A DNA stretch of 64,000 bases from Acidobacteriaceae bacterium (GTDB lineage Bacteria > Acidobacteriota > Terriglobia > Terriglobales > Acidobacteriaceae), in NCBI GenBank assembly GCA_030041045.1, contig JASHOQ010000068.1, positions 1 to 64,000 on the forward strand. Direction: 5' to 3'. Positions 16,677-26,469 of the stretch are shown here, piece by piece (the first letter of the stretch is position 1; each line of letters starts with the position of its first letter). Made by a program: the position numbers and the translations under genes. The notes under the pieces are model-generated. The model was given only the letters and a program-made list of their open reading frames with translations, was not told where the DNA came from and searched no databases.

Positions 16677-18722
16677 ATGCCGCACGAACCAGTTGCTTTT
16701 ATCAGTCACTCGTCGCTCGACGGTGACACCGCGAACGCTGTCTGTCAGGCTCTTGAGCAGCGCAAGATCCGCTGCTGGATTGCGCCTCGCGACATTCCCG
16801 GCGGAGCATCCTGGGACGACGCCATCATCAAGGGCATCGACGCGAGCCGCGTCGTGGTGCTGATCTTTTCCTCCCATGCCAACCAGAGCATGCACGTCAA
16901 ACGCGAGCTGCATCGCGCCTTTGAAAAGCAAAAGGTGGTCATTCCCTTGCGCATTGAAGATGTCGAGCCGGGCGGCGCGCTCGAGTTCATTCTCATCGGC
17001 GTGCAATTGCTTGACGCCCTCGAGCCCCCGCTCGAAAACCATCTCGGCCCGCTCATTGATCGCGTATCCGCCATCGTGAATGCGCCGGCCGAGCCCAGAT
17101 CCTTCGCGTCTCCTTCGCTCGAGACCCGCGCTTCCACGGCGCGCGGGTTTGCGTCTTCAATCTCCGTGCATGCGTCAGCGCACGCCGTCGCCCTTGCGCC
17201 CGCGGTTGAAGCCCCCGCCGTGGCCCGGCAGGGCGCACCGTCGCCGGCTGGCGGCGAAGACACCAAAACCCTCCGCGTCGCTTTGCTCTACAAGCGCAGC
17301 GCGCAGCCCGACGATCACGTGCTCACCGTTCTCGAGTCCGGCCTGCGATCGGCCGGCCACGAAGTCTTCGTCGATCGCCACCTGCGCATCGGCGTTGAAT
17401 GGGCGCGCGAAATCGAACGCCAGGTGCGCGAGTCCGACGCCGTCATTCCCTTGCTCTCCGCCGCCTCGGTGCAGAGCGAGATGCTGGGCATGGAAATCCA
17501 GATTGCCTCCGACGCCGCCCTGCAGCAGTTCGGCAAGCCGCGTATTCTGCCCGTCCGCGTCGACTATGAGGAGGGCCTGCCCGAGCCGTTTTTCAGCATC
17601 CTCGGCAATCTCCAGTACCACCTGTGGCGCGACCCGAAGCACGACGCCGAGCTGCTTGCCCACCTGCTCGACAGCCTCATTGCGAAGGAGCAGCCCAAGC
17701 TCATCCGCGACGAAACCCCGGGCGGCGCCGTTCCGCTCGAGTCGCCCTATTACATCGTGCAGCCTTCCGATCTCGAATTCCACGCCGCCCTCGACCGCCA
17801 GGACAGCATCGTTCTGGTGAAGGGCGCGCGGCAGATGGGCAAAACCTCGCTGCTGGCGCGCGGACTGCAGCAGGCGCGCAAGGCCGGCAAGACCATCGCT
17901 CTGGTCGACTTCCAGAAGCTCAACCAGGTCAACCTCGCCGACATCGAAAGCCTCTACAAAGGCCTCGGCGGCATGATCGCTGACCAGCTTGACCTCGACG
18001 TCTTCCCGGAAGATGTCTGGCGCCCGGGGCGCGCGCCCAGCGTCAACTTCGAGCGCTACATCCGCCGCGAAGTCCTGGACAAAGCCGAGGGCCATCTCAT
18101 CCTGGCTATGGATGAGGTCGATCGCCTTTTCCCCTGTCCCTACGCCAGCGAGGTCTTCGGCCTGTTTCGTTCTTGGCATAACGAGCGCGCGGTCGATCCC
18201 GACGGACCTTGGAAGCGTCTGACCATCGCCATCGTCTACGCCACCGAGGCGCACCTCTTTATCACCGACCAGAATCAGTCGCCATTCAATGTCGGCACCC
18301 GCCTTGAGCTGCACGACTTCGGCATCGAGCAGGTGGATAAACTCAACCACCTCTACAAGGACCCCATCCAGACTGCCGAGGATCTCAAGCGCTTTTACGA
18401 CTTGCTCAGCGGCCAGCCCTATCTCACCCGCCGCGGATTCTACGAGCTCACCAACCAGGGCAAATCCGTTGACCGGCTGCTCGAAGTGGCTGACACCGAC
18501 GAAGGCCCTTACGGCGATCACCTGCGCCGCATTCTCGTTCTGCTGGCGCGCGACGAGCGCCTGCTGCAAGTGGTGCGCTCCTTCGTCCACGGCCAGCCCA
18601 TCCCCGACCCCACCAGCTTCTATCGCCTGCGCAGCGGCGGCCTAATCGTCGGCTCTTCGGCCCAGGACGCTCAGTTCCGCTGCGCCATTTACCGCTCCTA
18701 CCTTGCCCGCCATCTTGCCTGA
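16677..18722 (+). CDS. Tandem TIR-domain protein with AAA-like ATPase (nSTAND-like)
   Basis: The ATG at 16677 (MPHEPVAFISHSS) gives 681 aa; the upstream part of the track ORF overlaps the CadC-like gene. TIR 1 covers about residues 5-115 (VAFISHSSLDGD ... IRCWIAPRDIPGG ... VLIFSSHANQSMHVKREL), and E77 aligns with the catalytic Glu of NAD-cleaving TIRs. TIR 2 covers about 199-318 (LRVALLYKR ... VDRHLRIGVEW ... VIPLLSAAS), with E273 at the equivalent place. An AAA-like domain (PF14516 type) follows, with Walker A GARQMGKTS at 383-391 and Walker B LILAMDEVD at 474-482. The next gene starts three bases after the stop and has a related ATPase, so they form one operon. TIR-ATPase proteins often act in bacterial immunity by depleting NAD; that role is inferred here. 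Confidence 0.85.
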   Translation: MPHEPVAFISHSSLDGDTANAVCQALEQRKIRCWIAPRDIPGGASWDDAIIKGIDASRVVVLIFSSHANQSMHVKRELHRAFEKQKVVIPLRIEDVEPGGALEFILIGVQLLDALEPPLENHLGPLIDRVSAIVNAPAEPRSFASPSLETRASTARGFASSISVHASAHAVALAPAVEAPAVARQGAPSPAGGEDTKTLRVALLYKRSAQPDDHVLTVLESGLRSAGHEVFVDRHLRIGVEWAREIERQVRESDAVIPLLSAASVQSEMLGMEIQIASDAALQQFGKPRILPVRVDYEEGLPEPFFSILGNLQYHLWRDPKHDAELLAHLLDSLIAKEQPKLIRDETPGGAVPLESPYYIVQPSDLEFHAALDRQDSIVLVKGARQMGKTSLLARGLQQARKAGKTIALVDFQKLNQVNLADIESLYKGLGGMIADQLDLDVFPEDVWRPGRAPSVNFERYIRREVLDKAEGHLILAMDEVDRLFPCPYASEVFGLFRSWHNERAVDPDGPWKRLTIAIVYATEAHLFITDQNQSPFNVGTRLELHDFGIEQVDKLNHLYKDPIQTAEDLKRFYDLLSGQPYLTRRGFYELTNQGKSVDRLLEVADTDEGPYGDHLRRILVLLARDERLLQVVRSFVHGQPIPDPTSFYRLRSGGLIVGSSAQDAQFRCAIYRSYLARHLA

Positions 18723-18725
18723 GCT

Positions 18726-21700
18726 ATGACCATCGCCCCCGTACTGCCTGCCACCGAACGCAGCTTCTTCACCATCGGCGGCACGCTTCCCGCCAATGCG
18801 CCCAGCTACGTGGAGCGCAAGGCCGACAACGACATCTACAATCATCTCGTCGCCGGCGACTTCTGTTACGTCCTTACCTCGCGGCAGATGGGGAAATCCT
18901 CGCTCATGGTGCGCACCGCGGCGCGCCTCCGCAGCCACGGCGTCAAGGTCGCGCTCCTCGATCTCACCAAGATCGGCCAGAACCTCACCCCCGAGCAGTG
19001 GTACGACGGCCTGCTCGTCCGTCTCGGCCATGAGTTCGGCCTGGAAGACGAGGTCGACGATTTCTGGAACTCGAACGATGCCTCGATCAGCCGCCTCGGC
19101 CCCATGCAGCGCTGGATGAGCGCTCTGCGCAAAGTCGTGCTCGCCTCCGTCCGCGCAAACATCGTCGTGTTCGTCGATGAAATCGACGCCGTCCGCGGGC
19201 TTCCCTTTCCCACCGACGAGTTCTTTGCCGGCATCCGCGAGCTCTACAACGCCCGCACCTCCGATCCCGAGCTCCGCCGCATCACCTTCTGCCTGCTGGG
19301 TGTGGCCACGCCCTCCGATCTCATCCGCAACGTGCGCACCACCCCCTTCAACATCGGCCATCGCGTCGAGCTCAGCGACTTCACGACGGCAGAGGCCGGC
19401 CCGCTGCTCCACGGACTCGACCGTCCCCACGGCCTTGCCATCGATCTCCTCGACCGCATTCTCTGGTGGACAGGCGGCCATCCCTATCTGACCCAGCGAC
19501 TATGCGCCGCCATTGCCGCCGATCCCCACATCGACTCCATCCACGGTGTCGATCGCGTCTGCGACCGGCTCTTTCTTTCCTCGCGCGCCCGCGAGACCGA
19601 CGACAATCTGCTCTTCGTCCGCGAACGCATCCTGCGCAGCGAGGTCGATCGCGCCAGCCTGCTCGATCTCTACAGCCACATCCGCGCCGGCAAAGTCGTT
19701 CCCGACGACGACGCCAACCGACTCATCGACGTACTCCGCCTCTCCGGTCTAGTTTCCGTCCGCGCCGACCACCTTGCGGTGCGCAACGAAATCTACAAGC
19801 GCGTCTTCGATCCGCGCTGGATTCGCGTCAACATGCCCGACGCCGAGCTGCGCCGCCAGCGCGAGGCCTTCCGCAAGGGCGTGCTGCGCGCCGCGGCCAT
19901 TGCCTTCGCCGTCATCGCGGCCATTGCCGCCCTGGTGCTCAAGATCGGCGCCGACGGCCAGCATGTCGCCTTCCAGAATTACAGCGCCAACATGATTCAG
20001 GTTCAGCGCGCCTACGACAGCGGCGATTACGCCTCCGGCACCGATCTCCTGCGCCAGACCGCGGGCCTCGTCCGCCAGCCCGGCTGGCGCACCAAGACCA
20101 GCGCTGACGGCCACTCCTTCCTCATCAAGACCCTCTCCTTCATCCGCCGGCACATCTATCTCTATGCCCTCCTCAACGGCTTCGATAACAAGGTCGACCA
20201 GCGCTTCGAGTGGGGCTATCTGCGCGGCCGCTCCGATGGCAATGCGGCCTTCTCTTATATCGGGTACCAGGCAGAGGTCCGGGGTGTCGACCTCTCGCCC
20301 GACGGCAAACTCGCCGCGGCCGCCGCCTCTGACTCCACCGTGCGCCTCTTCTCGATCGAAGGGCTCAATGCAAATTCCAAAACCCCGCCGGCGCTGGTCC
20401 GCGCCCTCCTTGTCTTCGACGGCGCCCATTGCCCCCGGCCTTTTCTCGTCGTTACCCCCACGGCCGCCGGAAGCGTAAATCGCCAGTACGCCGACGAGCT
20501 GAGCCATTGCGATCGCCACTTCCAGCTTCCCTCCACCCAGCCCGGCATGCTTTCGGCAAAGTTTTCGCCCGATGGAAACTGGCTCGCCGTCAGCACCGGC
20601 AAGTGGAATTCCAACCGGAGCGGCGGCGGCACCGTCTACCTGTGGAGCACAAAGCCTCCCTACGCTGTCATTCCAGTACCTACGCAGCACGCTCAGGCTG
20701 TCGATACCGTCGTTTTCCGCCCTGGAACCCAGGAGTTTGCCACCACCAGCGAAGACTTGACCGCCGAGTTTTTCCGCATTACGCCTTCCGGAACCGTCCT
20801 CTTCGAAAACAAGTTCGACGCCGCTCTGCACTGTACCGGCATGCCGGGCTGCCCAAGCCGGGGCATGAACGCGGCGGCCTACTCACCCGATGGAAGCACT
20901 TTCGCCATGGCTTTCGGCGACGGCCATCTCTGGATTCAGGGCCGGCCGAGCCCCATCGTCGCCGATGTCTCCGGACTCATGTCGATCGCCTTTTACGACA
21001 ACAACCGGATCTTTTTGGGCACGCGCGACGGCCGCGTGGTGGAATACGTGCTCGCTCGCGATCCCGCGAAAGACGAAGCGCCGAAGACCTTTCTTGAAAC
21101 CGGGCAGGGGCTGGTCACATCGCTCACTTTTTCTGACGATCCGTACCGGAGCGTTCTGCTGACCACCGGGAGCACCGGCACCGTACTGGTTTGGAAGCTG
21201 GTCAAAGACGAGCACGACCGGCACATTGTTCTCCAGCATGGGGACAGCATCATGCTCCGCGGCGAGCGCGACGTCGTCTACAGCGCCGCCATCTCCAGGG
21301 ATCAGCGAGTCATCGTCTCCGGCGGCGCCGATGTATTTATCGGATCCTCGAGCGGCCGTGTTTCCTTCTGGATGGAGCAGCCCGCTCCCGGTCCACCGGC
21401 TCCCGGCTCCCCCTCGCCCGGTCCCTTCGACGCCGTCACCTGGGAATCGCAGCCGAAGTTCGTCGAATCGGACGGCGCGGTTCAGGCGCTGGCCTATTCT
21501 CCGCAGCCGGCGGCCTGCGCACCAGCGCAATTCCCGCCCCAGATTGCCGCCATTCGCGGTGTCTCCCGGAGTACCGCCAGCGATGCACCGACGGAAATCT
21601 CCTTCATTCCCCTCGATCCCGCCACCGGCAAGCCGGATTTGAACCGCATCGACGCCCGCTCCGGCCACGTGTCCACCGGCAAGGCCTTGGCCTGGTCGCC

Positions 21701-22703
21701 CGACTGCCGCTTCGTCGCCACCTCCGCAACCGACGGCACCGTCCTGCTCTGGAATGCACTCACTCATTCGTCCACGCCGCTCGATCTGCCCCGCGAGAAT
21801 GGAGGCGGCCCCATCGCCATCGCCGCTCTCTCTTTTTCTCCCGATGGCTGGCTCGCCGGCGCGGGCAATCTGAGTCCTTCCCGTGCCTTCACCTGGAACG
21901 GGCGCAAGTACGCCGGCCGCGGCATGATCTTTCTCTGGCGCCCGGCCGAGTCGCCCGCTCTCCGCTCCGTGGTCCAGCCTTTTGCCGCGCCGCGACCCAA
22001 TGACCGGCAGTCCGCGCCCGCGGCCATGACCCTCCAGACCCTCGCTTTCTCCGGCGACGGCCGCTCGCTTGCACTTTGCGGCTCCGATGCCACGGTTCAG
22101 ATCTGGTCGGAAGGCCAGCTCCTTGAGGAAACTCCGTCCTCGCCCCGCATCCTGAATGGGACAGAAATGCCCTCGAGCCCGCCCTCCTGGGTGAGCCAGC
22201 AGCGCCTGCAGGGCTCGTGCAATGCCGTCGCCTTTTCTCCTGACGGTCAGTGGCTGGCCGCAGGAACCAGCTCCCGCGAGGTCGCCGTCTGGTTTACCGG
22301 CAACTGGACCCGCGCCGTCGGCACCTGCGATACCAGCGCCATCTACGGCACTTCCAGCACGCCGCACTGTGTCCCCTCGCCGCCCCGCGCTGACGCCGCC
22401 ATCAACGCCGTCGCCTTCTCACCCGATAGCCAGCGCCTCGCCTACGGCACCGCCGACGCCAATATCTATCTCTGGGGCGTTACCTCTCAGCTCCCCTTGC
22501 CCGTTATCGCCGTTCACTCCGGCGGCGTGCTCACGCTGGCCTTTTCACCCGACGGCCGCTGCATCGCCTCCGGCAGCAATGACGAGACTCTGCGCTTCAC
22601 TTGTCAGGACGATCCCGCCCACGTGCAGAATCTCGTCAATCGGGTCATCAAGACCGATCAGTACCGCGCCGACGCCGACAACTGGATCGCCTTCGCGCAG
22701 TGA
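18726..22703 (+). CDS. AAA-like ATPase with transmembrane helix and C-terminal WD40 repeats
   Basis: The protein has 1,325 aa, starting three bases after the TIR gene. Residues about 15-350 are an AAA-like/PF14516 ATPase with Walker [10 protein letters not shown] (51-59) and Walker [11 protein letters not shown] (145-154), paralogous to that of its neighbour. A single hydrophobic helix lies near residues 383-405 ([17 protein letters not shown]). From about residue 510 to the end there are many WD40 blades ([101 protein letters not shown]). This layout (NTPase switch plus sensor repeats) matches STAND-type signalling proteins. The ligand is unknown. Confidence 0.85.
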   Translation: MTIAPVLPATERSFFTIGGTLPANAPSYVERKADNDIYNHLVAGDFCYVLTSRQMGKSSLMVRTAARLRSHGVKVALLDLTKIGQNLTPEQWYDGLLVRLGHEFGLEDEVDDFWNSNDASISRLGPMQRWMSALRKVVLASVRANIVVFVDEIDAVRGLPFPTDEFFAGIRELYNARTSDPELRRITFCLLGVATPSDLIRNVRTTPFNIGHRVELSDFTTAEAGPLLHGLDRPHGLAIDLLDRILWWTGGHPYLTQRLCAAIAADPHIDSIHGVDRVCDRLFLSSRARETDDNLLFVRERILRSEVDRASLLDLYSHIRAGKVVPDDDANRLIDVLRLSGLVSVRADHLAVRNEIYKRVFDPRWIRVNMPDAELRRQREAFRKGVLRAAAIAFAVIAAIAALVLKIGADGQHVAFQNYSANMIQVQRAYDSGDYASGTDLLRQTAGLVRQPGWRTKTSADGHSFLIKTLSFIRRHIYLYALLNGFDNKVDQRFEWGYLRGRSDGNAAFSYIGYQAEVRGVDLSPDGKLAAAAASDSTVRLFSIEGLNANSKTPPALVRALLVFDGAHCPRPFLVVTPTAAGSVNRQYADELSHCDRHFQLPSTQPGMLSAKFSPDGNWLAVSTGKWNSNRSGGGTVYLWSTKPPYAVIPVPTQHAQAVDTVVFRPGTQEFATTSEDLTAEFFRITPSGTVLFENKFDAALHCTGMPGCPSRGMNAAAYSPDGSTFAMAFGDGHLWIQGRPSPIVADVSGLMSIAFYDNNRIFLGTRDGRVVEYVLARDPAKDEAPKTFLETGQGLVTSLTFSDDPYRSVLLTTGSTGTVLVWKLVKDEHDRHIVLQHGDSIMLRGERDVVYSAAISRDQRVIVSGGADVFIGSSSGRVSFWMEQPAPGPPAPGSPSPGPFDAVTWESQPKFVESDGAVQALAYSPQPAACAPAQFPPQIAAIRGVSRSTASDAPTEISFIPLDPATGKPDLNRIDARSGHVSTGKALAWSPDCRFVATSATDGTVLLWNALTHSSTPLDLPRENGGGPIAIAALSFSPDGWLAGAGNLSPSRAFTWNGRKYAGRGMIFLWRPAESPALRSVVQPFAAPRPNDRQSAPAAMTLQTLAFSGDGRSLALCGSDATVQIWSEGQLLEETPSSPRILNGTEMPSSPPSWVSQQRLQGSCNAVAFSPDGQWLAAGTSSREVAVWFTGNWTRAVGTCDTSAIYGTSSTPHCVPSPPRADAAINAVAFSPDSQRLAYGTADANIYLWGVTSQLPLPVIAVHSGGVLTLAFSPDGRCIASGSNDETLRFTCQDDPAHVQNLVNRVIKTDQYRADADNWIAFAQ

Positions 22704-22707
22704 GTGC

Positions 22708-23124
22708 TCACCCCTGCGCTTTCCACGGGTCGTATGTGCCCGCGCTCCACGAGTGTCCCTCCGGATCCTTCACCATGAACTCACGGCTCCCGTAATCCGT
22801 GTTCCGGATTGCCCGCACCACCGGCGCTCCCGCTGCGATCGCCCGCGCGTAGACTGCGTCCACATCCTCGACCACGATATAGGCGCTCCGCGTCTCCTTT
22901 CCGCCCAGTTCGCCGGGAAGCGCGAAGTTTCGCCCATACTCGTCGTCCCGCGCTGACCCGAGCATGATCATCCCTCCGCCCAGCGCCAGCTCTGCGTGGT
23001 ACACCGTTCCATCCGGCCCCTCGTACACCGCGCGCCGCGTGAATCCGAACACCTTTTCGAACCACGCGATCGCCGCGTTCGCATCGCGATACCTGAGCGC
23101 CGGCATGATGGTCGAATTGGCCAT
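22708..23124 (-). CDS. VOC/glyoxalase superfamily protein
   Basis: The ATG at 23124 follows GGGAGG and gives MANSTIMPALRYRDANAAI..., 138 aa; the track start lies in repeat sequence and is rejected. Two betaalphabetabetabeta modules are visible: ALRYRDANAAIAWFEKVFGF, then AYIVVEDVDAVYARAIAAGA and FMVKDPEGHSWSAGTY. This is the YdcJ/PhnB-like group of vicinal-oxygen-chelate proteins, often glyoxalase- or bleomycin-resistance-like. The substrate is unknown. It is convergent with the WD40 gene, with four bases between the ends. Confidence 0.85.
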   Translation of the reverse strand: MANSTIMPALRYRDANAAIAWFEKVFGFTRRAVYEGPDGTVYHAELALGGGMIMLGSARDDEYGRNFALPGELGGKETRSAYIVVEDVDAVYARAIAAGAPVVRAIRNTDYGSREFMVKDPEGHSWSAGTYDPWKAQG

Positions 23125-23220
23125 GCTACCTCCCTGGGCGGAAACGTCCGCCGCTTCCATGCTGAGTCGAGACAGAGTATGGGTCTTGGAAAAACCGGAA
23201 ATCCCGCACTTGTCTTGGGC

Positions 23221-23270
23221 GCCTCGTCCCTTTCGTCCGCCGCGGCGGATGCGAAAAGAGTGCGAAAGCA
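23221..23270. repeat. Degenerate GCCCCATCC-type hairpin element
   Basis: TTTCGTCCGCCGCGGCGGATGCGAAA forms a near-perfect palindrome flanked by CGTCCC and AGTGCGAAAGCA. It is a diverged copy of the hairpin seen at 24.3 kb and twice near 60.8 kb, and it sits directly beside palindrome copy C. Confidence 0.6.
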
Positions 23271-23280
23271 TTGTCCTTAC

Positions 23281-23393
23281 AGCGGTCTCACAGTTGCTGT
23301 ATCCCGAAGCCGCAGATGCTAAGTGGCTTTTTCACCAAGAAAAAGCCACCTTCCGCAACTGTGACATATGGCTACATGTACTGTGGAACCGCT
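23281..23393 (+). repeat. Dispersed ~115-nt imperfect palindrome, copy C
   Basis: AGCGGTCTCACAGT (23281-23294) pairs with ACTGTGGAACCGCT (23380-23393) at 12 of 14 positions. CACAGTTGC also pairs with GCAACTGTG at 23355-23363. A central 11-bp hairpin GTGGCTTTTTC/GAAAAAGCCAC is present. The motif TGCTGTATCCCGAAGCCG is shared with copies A and B. The right end abuts the AraC gene's stop codon. Confidence 0.65.
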
Positions 23394-24221
23394 CTAGTCC
23401 ACTCGGATGTGATTCGCCCACTGGGTCTTGTGCGCCGAGTAGGTGGTCGCATCCACTCCGGAGAAGGCGCGGAACTCGTTGGCAAAGTGCGACTGATCGT
23501 AGAACCCGCAATCGAGCGCCAGCTCCGCCCAGCGCACATCTGCACCCGCGTGCAGCAGCCGCACCGCCCGCTGGAAGCGCTGGATCCGGCACCACACCTT
23601 GGGCGAGTGACCCACTTCTTCGCGAAACACCTGCGAGAACCGCCGTTCGCTCCATCCCGTGCTCCGGGCTACCGCGCGCACAGTGGTCAGCGCCGGTGCC
23701 CGTCCGAACCGGTCCAGCGCGTAGCGCACCACCTCCGCCTGCTCCACGCGCCGCCTGTCCGCGCGCGCCTTCCAGCGTTCCAGCAGAAACACCTCCAGGC
23801 ACGCGAACCGCTTCTCCAGGTTCGCTGTTGCACGCAACCCGTCCCGGAGCGCCCGCGTTTGCGCGCCCCACGCGCACTCCAAGTCGATGCTGCGGTTGCT
23901 GAACAGGTCTACTCGATCGCCGGCAAACAGCGCAAACCCGTCGGGCTCGAAGATCACCCCCATCAGGTCCGCCATGTCCGCGCTGGAGATGATCTCGTAC
24001 ACGCTGCGCCCACCAACCACAATTGCGGGCGCCACGGGCACGTCCGGTCCGCAGGCCGGGCAGTCGCACAATTGGTCCCGCTCCAGGTTCAGGATCAACT
24101 GGACGCACCCGTTGGGCAGGATGCGCTCGCGCCGGTGCTCGATCGCCGGCGCGCGCGTCAGCCACAGCATGCGCACAAACCGGTCCAGCGGTGCCGCGGG
24201 CCTGCGTTCGAGATACAGCAC
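23394..24221 (-). CDS. AraC-family transcriptional regulator
   Basis: The protein has 275 aa. The N-terminal ~130 residues belong to the DUF6597-like sensor domain common in AraC proteins of soil bacteria (LERRPAAPLDRFVRMLWL ... ILPNGCVQLILNL ... GVIFEPDGFALFAGDRVDLF). The C-terminal ~100 residues carry two helix-turn-helix units (VRAVARSTGWSERRFSQVFREEVGHSPKVWCRIQRFQRAVRLL and ELALDCGFYDQSHFANEFRAFSGV). The target is unknown; the divergent YkgJ gene is a possible one. The stop codon abuts palindrome copy C. Confidence 0.92.
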   Translation of the reverse strand: MLYLERRPAAPLDRFVRMLWLTRAPAIEHRRERILPNGCVQLILNLERDQLCDCPACGPDVPVAPAIVVGGRSVYEIISSADMADLMGVIFEPDGFALFAGDRVDLFSNRSIDLECAWGAQTRALRDGLRATANLEKRFACLEVFLLERWKARADRRRVEQAEVVRYALDRFGRAPALTTVRAVARSTGWSERRFSQVFREEVGHSPKVWCRIQRFQRAVRLLHAGADVRWAELALDCGFYDQSHFANEFRAFSGVDATTYSAHKTQWANHIRVD

Positions 24222-24310
24222 GGTTCACCTCGTGCTCGTTATGGTACGCTCCCGGACCACACTCGGGTACAAATGTGGCGCCCCAGCTCTGGCGATTCAC
24301 CGAGTCGCCG

Positions 24311-24364
24311 GTTGCCCCATCCTTTTCGTCCGCCGCGGCGGACGAAAAGTGTGGGAAAGCACGC
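24311..24364. repeat. GCCCCATCC-type hairpin element
   Basis: The frame is GTTGCCCCATC ... GTGTGGGAAAGCAC. The enclosed stem CTTTTCGTCCGCC/GGCGGACGAAAAG is a perfect 13-bp inverted repeat. It lies between the divergent AraC and YkgJ genes. Confidence 0.75.
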
Positions 24365-24386
24365 ACTCAACCTCACCAGCACCCCG

Positions 24387-24426
24387 CTAACTTGCTAACT
24401 CGCTAACTCGCTAACTTGCTGACTCG
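24387..24426. repeat. Octamer array CTRACTYG, five units
   Basis: CTAACTTG, CTAACTCG, CTAACTCG, CTAACTTG and CTGACTCG lie in tandem, 39 bp before the YkgJ-family start codon. Confidence 0.9.
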
Positions 24427-24465
24427 CCAGCCCCGCTAGCTCCGCTCACCCGCTATCATCCCCTC

Positions 24466-25065
24466 ATGCTCCCCGCGCGCGACGCCGAGCTGGTTCAGAT
24501 TGTCGACGCTTCCTTTGCGGAAGTGTCCCGCCGCGCCGGCCCGCATCTGGTCTGCCGTCCCGGGTGCACCCAGTGCTGTTACGGTGCCTTCCGCATCAAC
24601 GCCCTCGACGCTGCCCGCCTCCGCGTGGGCATGATGACTCTGCGTGAGACAGACCCCTCCGCCGCACTGGCCATTGAAACCCGCACCCGCGCCTGGCTCG
24701 CCGAATATGGCGCCGATTTCCCGGGCGACCGCGAAACCGGCATCCTGGGTACAGGCGCGGAAGACCAGGAGAAATTCAAAAGCTATGCCAACGACGCGCC
24801 TTGTCCGGCGCTCGATCTTTCGACCGGTCTCTGCTCGGTCTATGACTGGCGTCCCATGACCTGCCGCGTCTTCGGCCCGCCCATCCGCGCTGCGAGCGAA
24901 ACTGGCGCCGAAGCCCTCGGCCATTGCGAGCTTTGCTTCACCGCGGCGACGCCGGAGGAAGTCGCCGGCTGCGAGATGCCGGTGCCCGACTCGCTCGAAG
25001 CGGAAATCCTTGACGAGCTGGGCTCACAGGAGGAGACGATTGTTGCGTTCGCGCTGCTCAAGTGA
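24466..25065 (+). CDS. YkgJ-family cysteine-cluster protein
   Basis: The protein has 199 aa, starting MLPARDAEL. The conserved cysteines occur in two groups, CRPGCTQCCYGAF near the N-terminus and CPALDLSTGLCSVYDWRPMTCRVFGPP in the middle, which is the UPF0153/YkgJ pattern. They likely bind zinc or an Fe-S cluster. Extra cysteines (CELCF, GCEMP) near the C-terminus may join the site. Function in the family is poorly known. It is followed 50 bp downstream by alr, and a shared transcript is possible. Confidence 0.85.
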   Translation: MLPARDAELVQIVDASFAEVSRRAGPHLVCRPGCTQCCYGAFRINALDAARLRVGMMTLRETDPSAALAIETRTRAWLAEYGADFPGDRETGILGTGAEDQEKFKSYANDAPCPALDLSTGLCSVYDWRPMTCRVFGPPIRAASETGAEALGHCELCFTAATPEEVAGCEMPVPDSLEAEILDELGSQEETIVAFALLK

Positions 25066-25115
25066 GGCACGACGCCTCTCCAGTCCGTGCCGTACACTGA
25101 ACCTTGCCGGCCCCC

Positions 25116-26339
25116 ATGCCAACGCGTCCCTGCTGGGTTGAAATCTCAACCCGCGCCCTTGAGGGAAATTTCCGCTTTTTGGCTTCGCTCGCCGCGCCCC
25201 ACGCGGAGCTGCTCGCGATCGTCAAGGCCAACGCCTACGGCCATTCGCTGGCACTCTGCGCGCCGGCCGCCGTTCGAGGCGGCGCGCGCTGGCTGGGCGT
25301 CACCAGCGTGGAGGAGGGCATTGCCGCGCGCGAGCTTTGTCCCGACGCTCAGATTCTCGTCATCGGCGGCGTTTTTCCCGGCCAGGGGGCAGCCGGGCTC
25401 GCCCATCGCCTCACGCCGGTGGCCTGGGAGGCGTGGCATTTTGACGAGCTCGCATCCGCCGCCCGCGCCGCGAAGGCACCCTCCGGACCGATACCCGGAT
25501 CTGTACCCATCCACCTTGAAATCGACACCGGCATGAGCCGCCAGGGCGCCGATCCCAACGCCCTTGGGCCTCTGCTTGCGCGATTCGGTCCCGGCTCCCC
25601 GCTGCGCCTCGAGGGCGTCATGACGCATCTATTCGCCGCCGACGAAGCTGGCGGCGAGATCACCCAATCCCAGCTTGCGCTGCTCGACCAGGCCCTCGGC
25701 CGCATCTCCGCGGCCGGCCATTTTGCCGAGTGGCTCAACGTGGGGAATTCCGCCGCACTCCTTGCGGGCCAGGCGCCGGCGCTGGCCGAGCTTGCCGCGC
25801 GCCACGGCATGAAGGCCATGATTCGTCCCGGCCTGGTGCTCTACGGCCTTATCCCCGAGTTCACGCCCGATTTCAAACCACCTGTCGCGGCTGCCGAGCC
25901 GGCATCCCTCACCCGCGCCCGCGCCGCGCTCGCGCCGGTCCTCGCCTGGAAGTCCCAGGTCGTTACTGTTCGCAGCGTTCCCGCCGGAACCCTGGTCGGT
26001 TACAACGGGACCTTCGTGGCCACCGAACCCATGCGCCTCGCTCTTGTCGCCGCCGGCTACGGCGACGGCCTAGACCGTAAACTCGATCGCAGCCTCGGCA
26101 ACCGCTTCAGCCTGCTCGTCCGCGGCGAGCGCGCGCCTATCGTCGGCCGCATCTCCATGGACCAGACCGTCCTCGATGTCACCGAGATCCCCGGCGTCGC
26201 GCCCGGAGACGAAGTGGTCCTGCTCGGTGAGCAGGGCGGCGAAACCATCACCGCCTTCGATCATGCGCGTGCGGGTGCGACCATTCCGTGGGAGGTTTTC
26301 ACGCGCATTGCCGCTCGCGCTTCGCGCATTGCCGTCTGA
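25116..26339 (+). CDS. alr: Alanine racemase
   Basis: The ATG at 25116 (MPTRPCWVEISTRAL) is chosen over the track's TTG at 25104, since it matches the usual start of Alr; 407 aa. The PLP lysine is K37 in LLAIVKANAYGHS, and the second catalytic base is Y296 in VGYNGTF. MIRPGLVLYGLIP and VGRISMDQTVLDVTEIP are further family blocks. The enzyme interconverts L- and D-alanine for peptidoglycan. A mid-protein proline/alanine-rich insertion (FKPPVAAAEPASLTRARAAL) is a little longer than usual. It probably acts as the housekeeping Alr. Confidence 0.95.
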   Translation: MPTRPCWVEISTRALEGNFRFLASLAAPHAELLAIVKANAYGHSLALCAPAAVRGGARWLGVTSVEEGIAARELCPDAQILVIGGVFPGQGAAGLAHRLTPVAWEAWHFDELASAARAAKAPSGPIPGSVPIHLEIDTGMSRQGADPNALGPLLARFGPGSPLRLEGVMTHLFAADEAGGEITQSQLALLDQALGRISAAGHFAEWLNVGNSAALLAGQAPALAELAARHGMKAMIRPGLVLYGLIPEFTPDFKPPVAAAEPASLTRARAALAPVLAWKSQVVTVRSVPAGTLVGYNGTFVATEPMRLALVAAGYGDGLDRKLDRSLGNRFSLLVRGERAPIVGRISMDQTVLDVTEIPGVAPGDEVVLLGEQGGETITAFDHARAGATIPWEVFTRIAARASRIAV

Positions 26340-26469
26340 CTGCCGAGGCCGAGTCGATCCGCATGCATTCCCGGCCACACCACAGGCGCCCCGGGGCGCG
26401 CAACAGGATCCTGGCCCAGCGCAAACGTCCATCCAGAGAAGGGAATTCAAGTCCGGGAGTCGGACCTAT

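Noticed and set aside
17175-18590. 471-aa minus-strand ORF
   Set aside because: It is antisense to the TIR/AAA gene with intact Walker motifs.
20883-22367. 494-aa minus-strand ORF
   Set aside because: It is antisense to the WD40 gene, whose repeated blades prove the plus strand.
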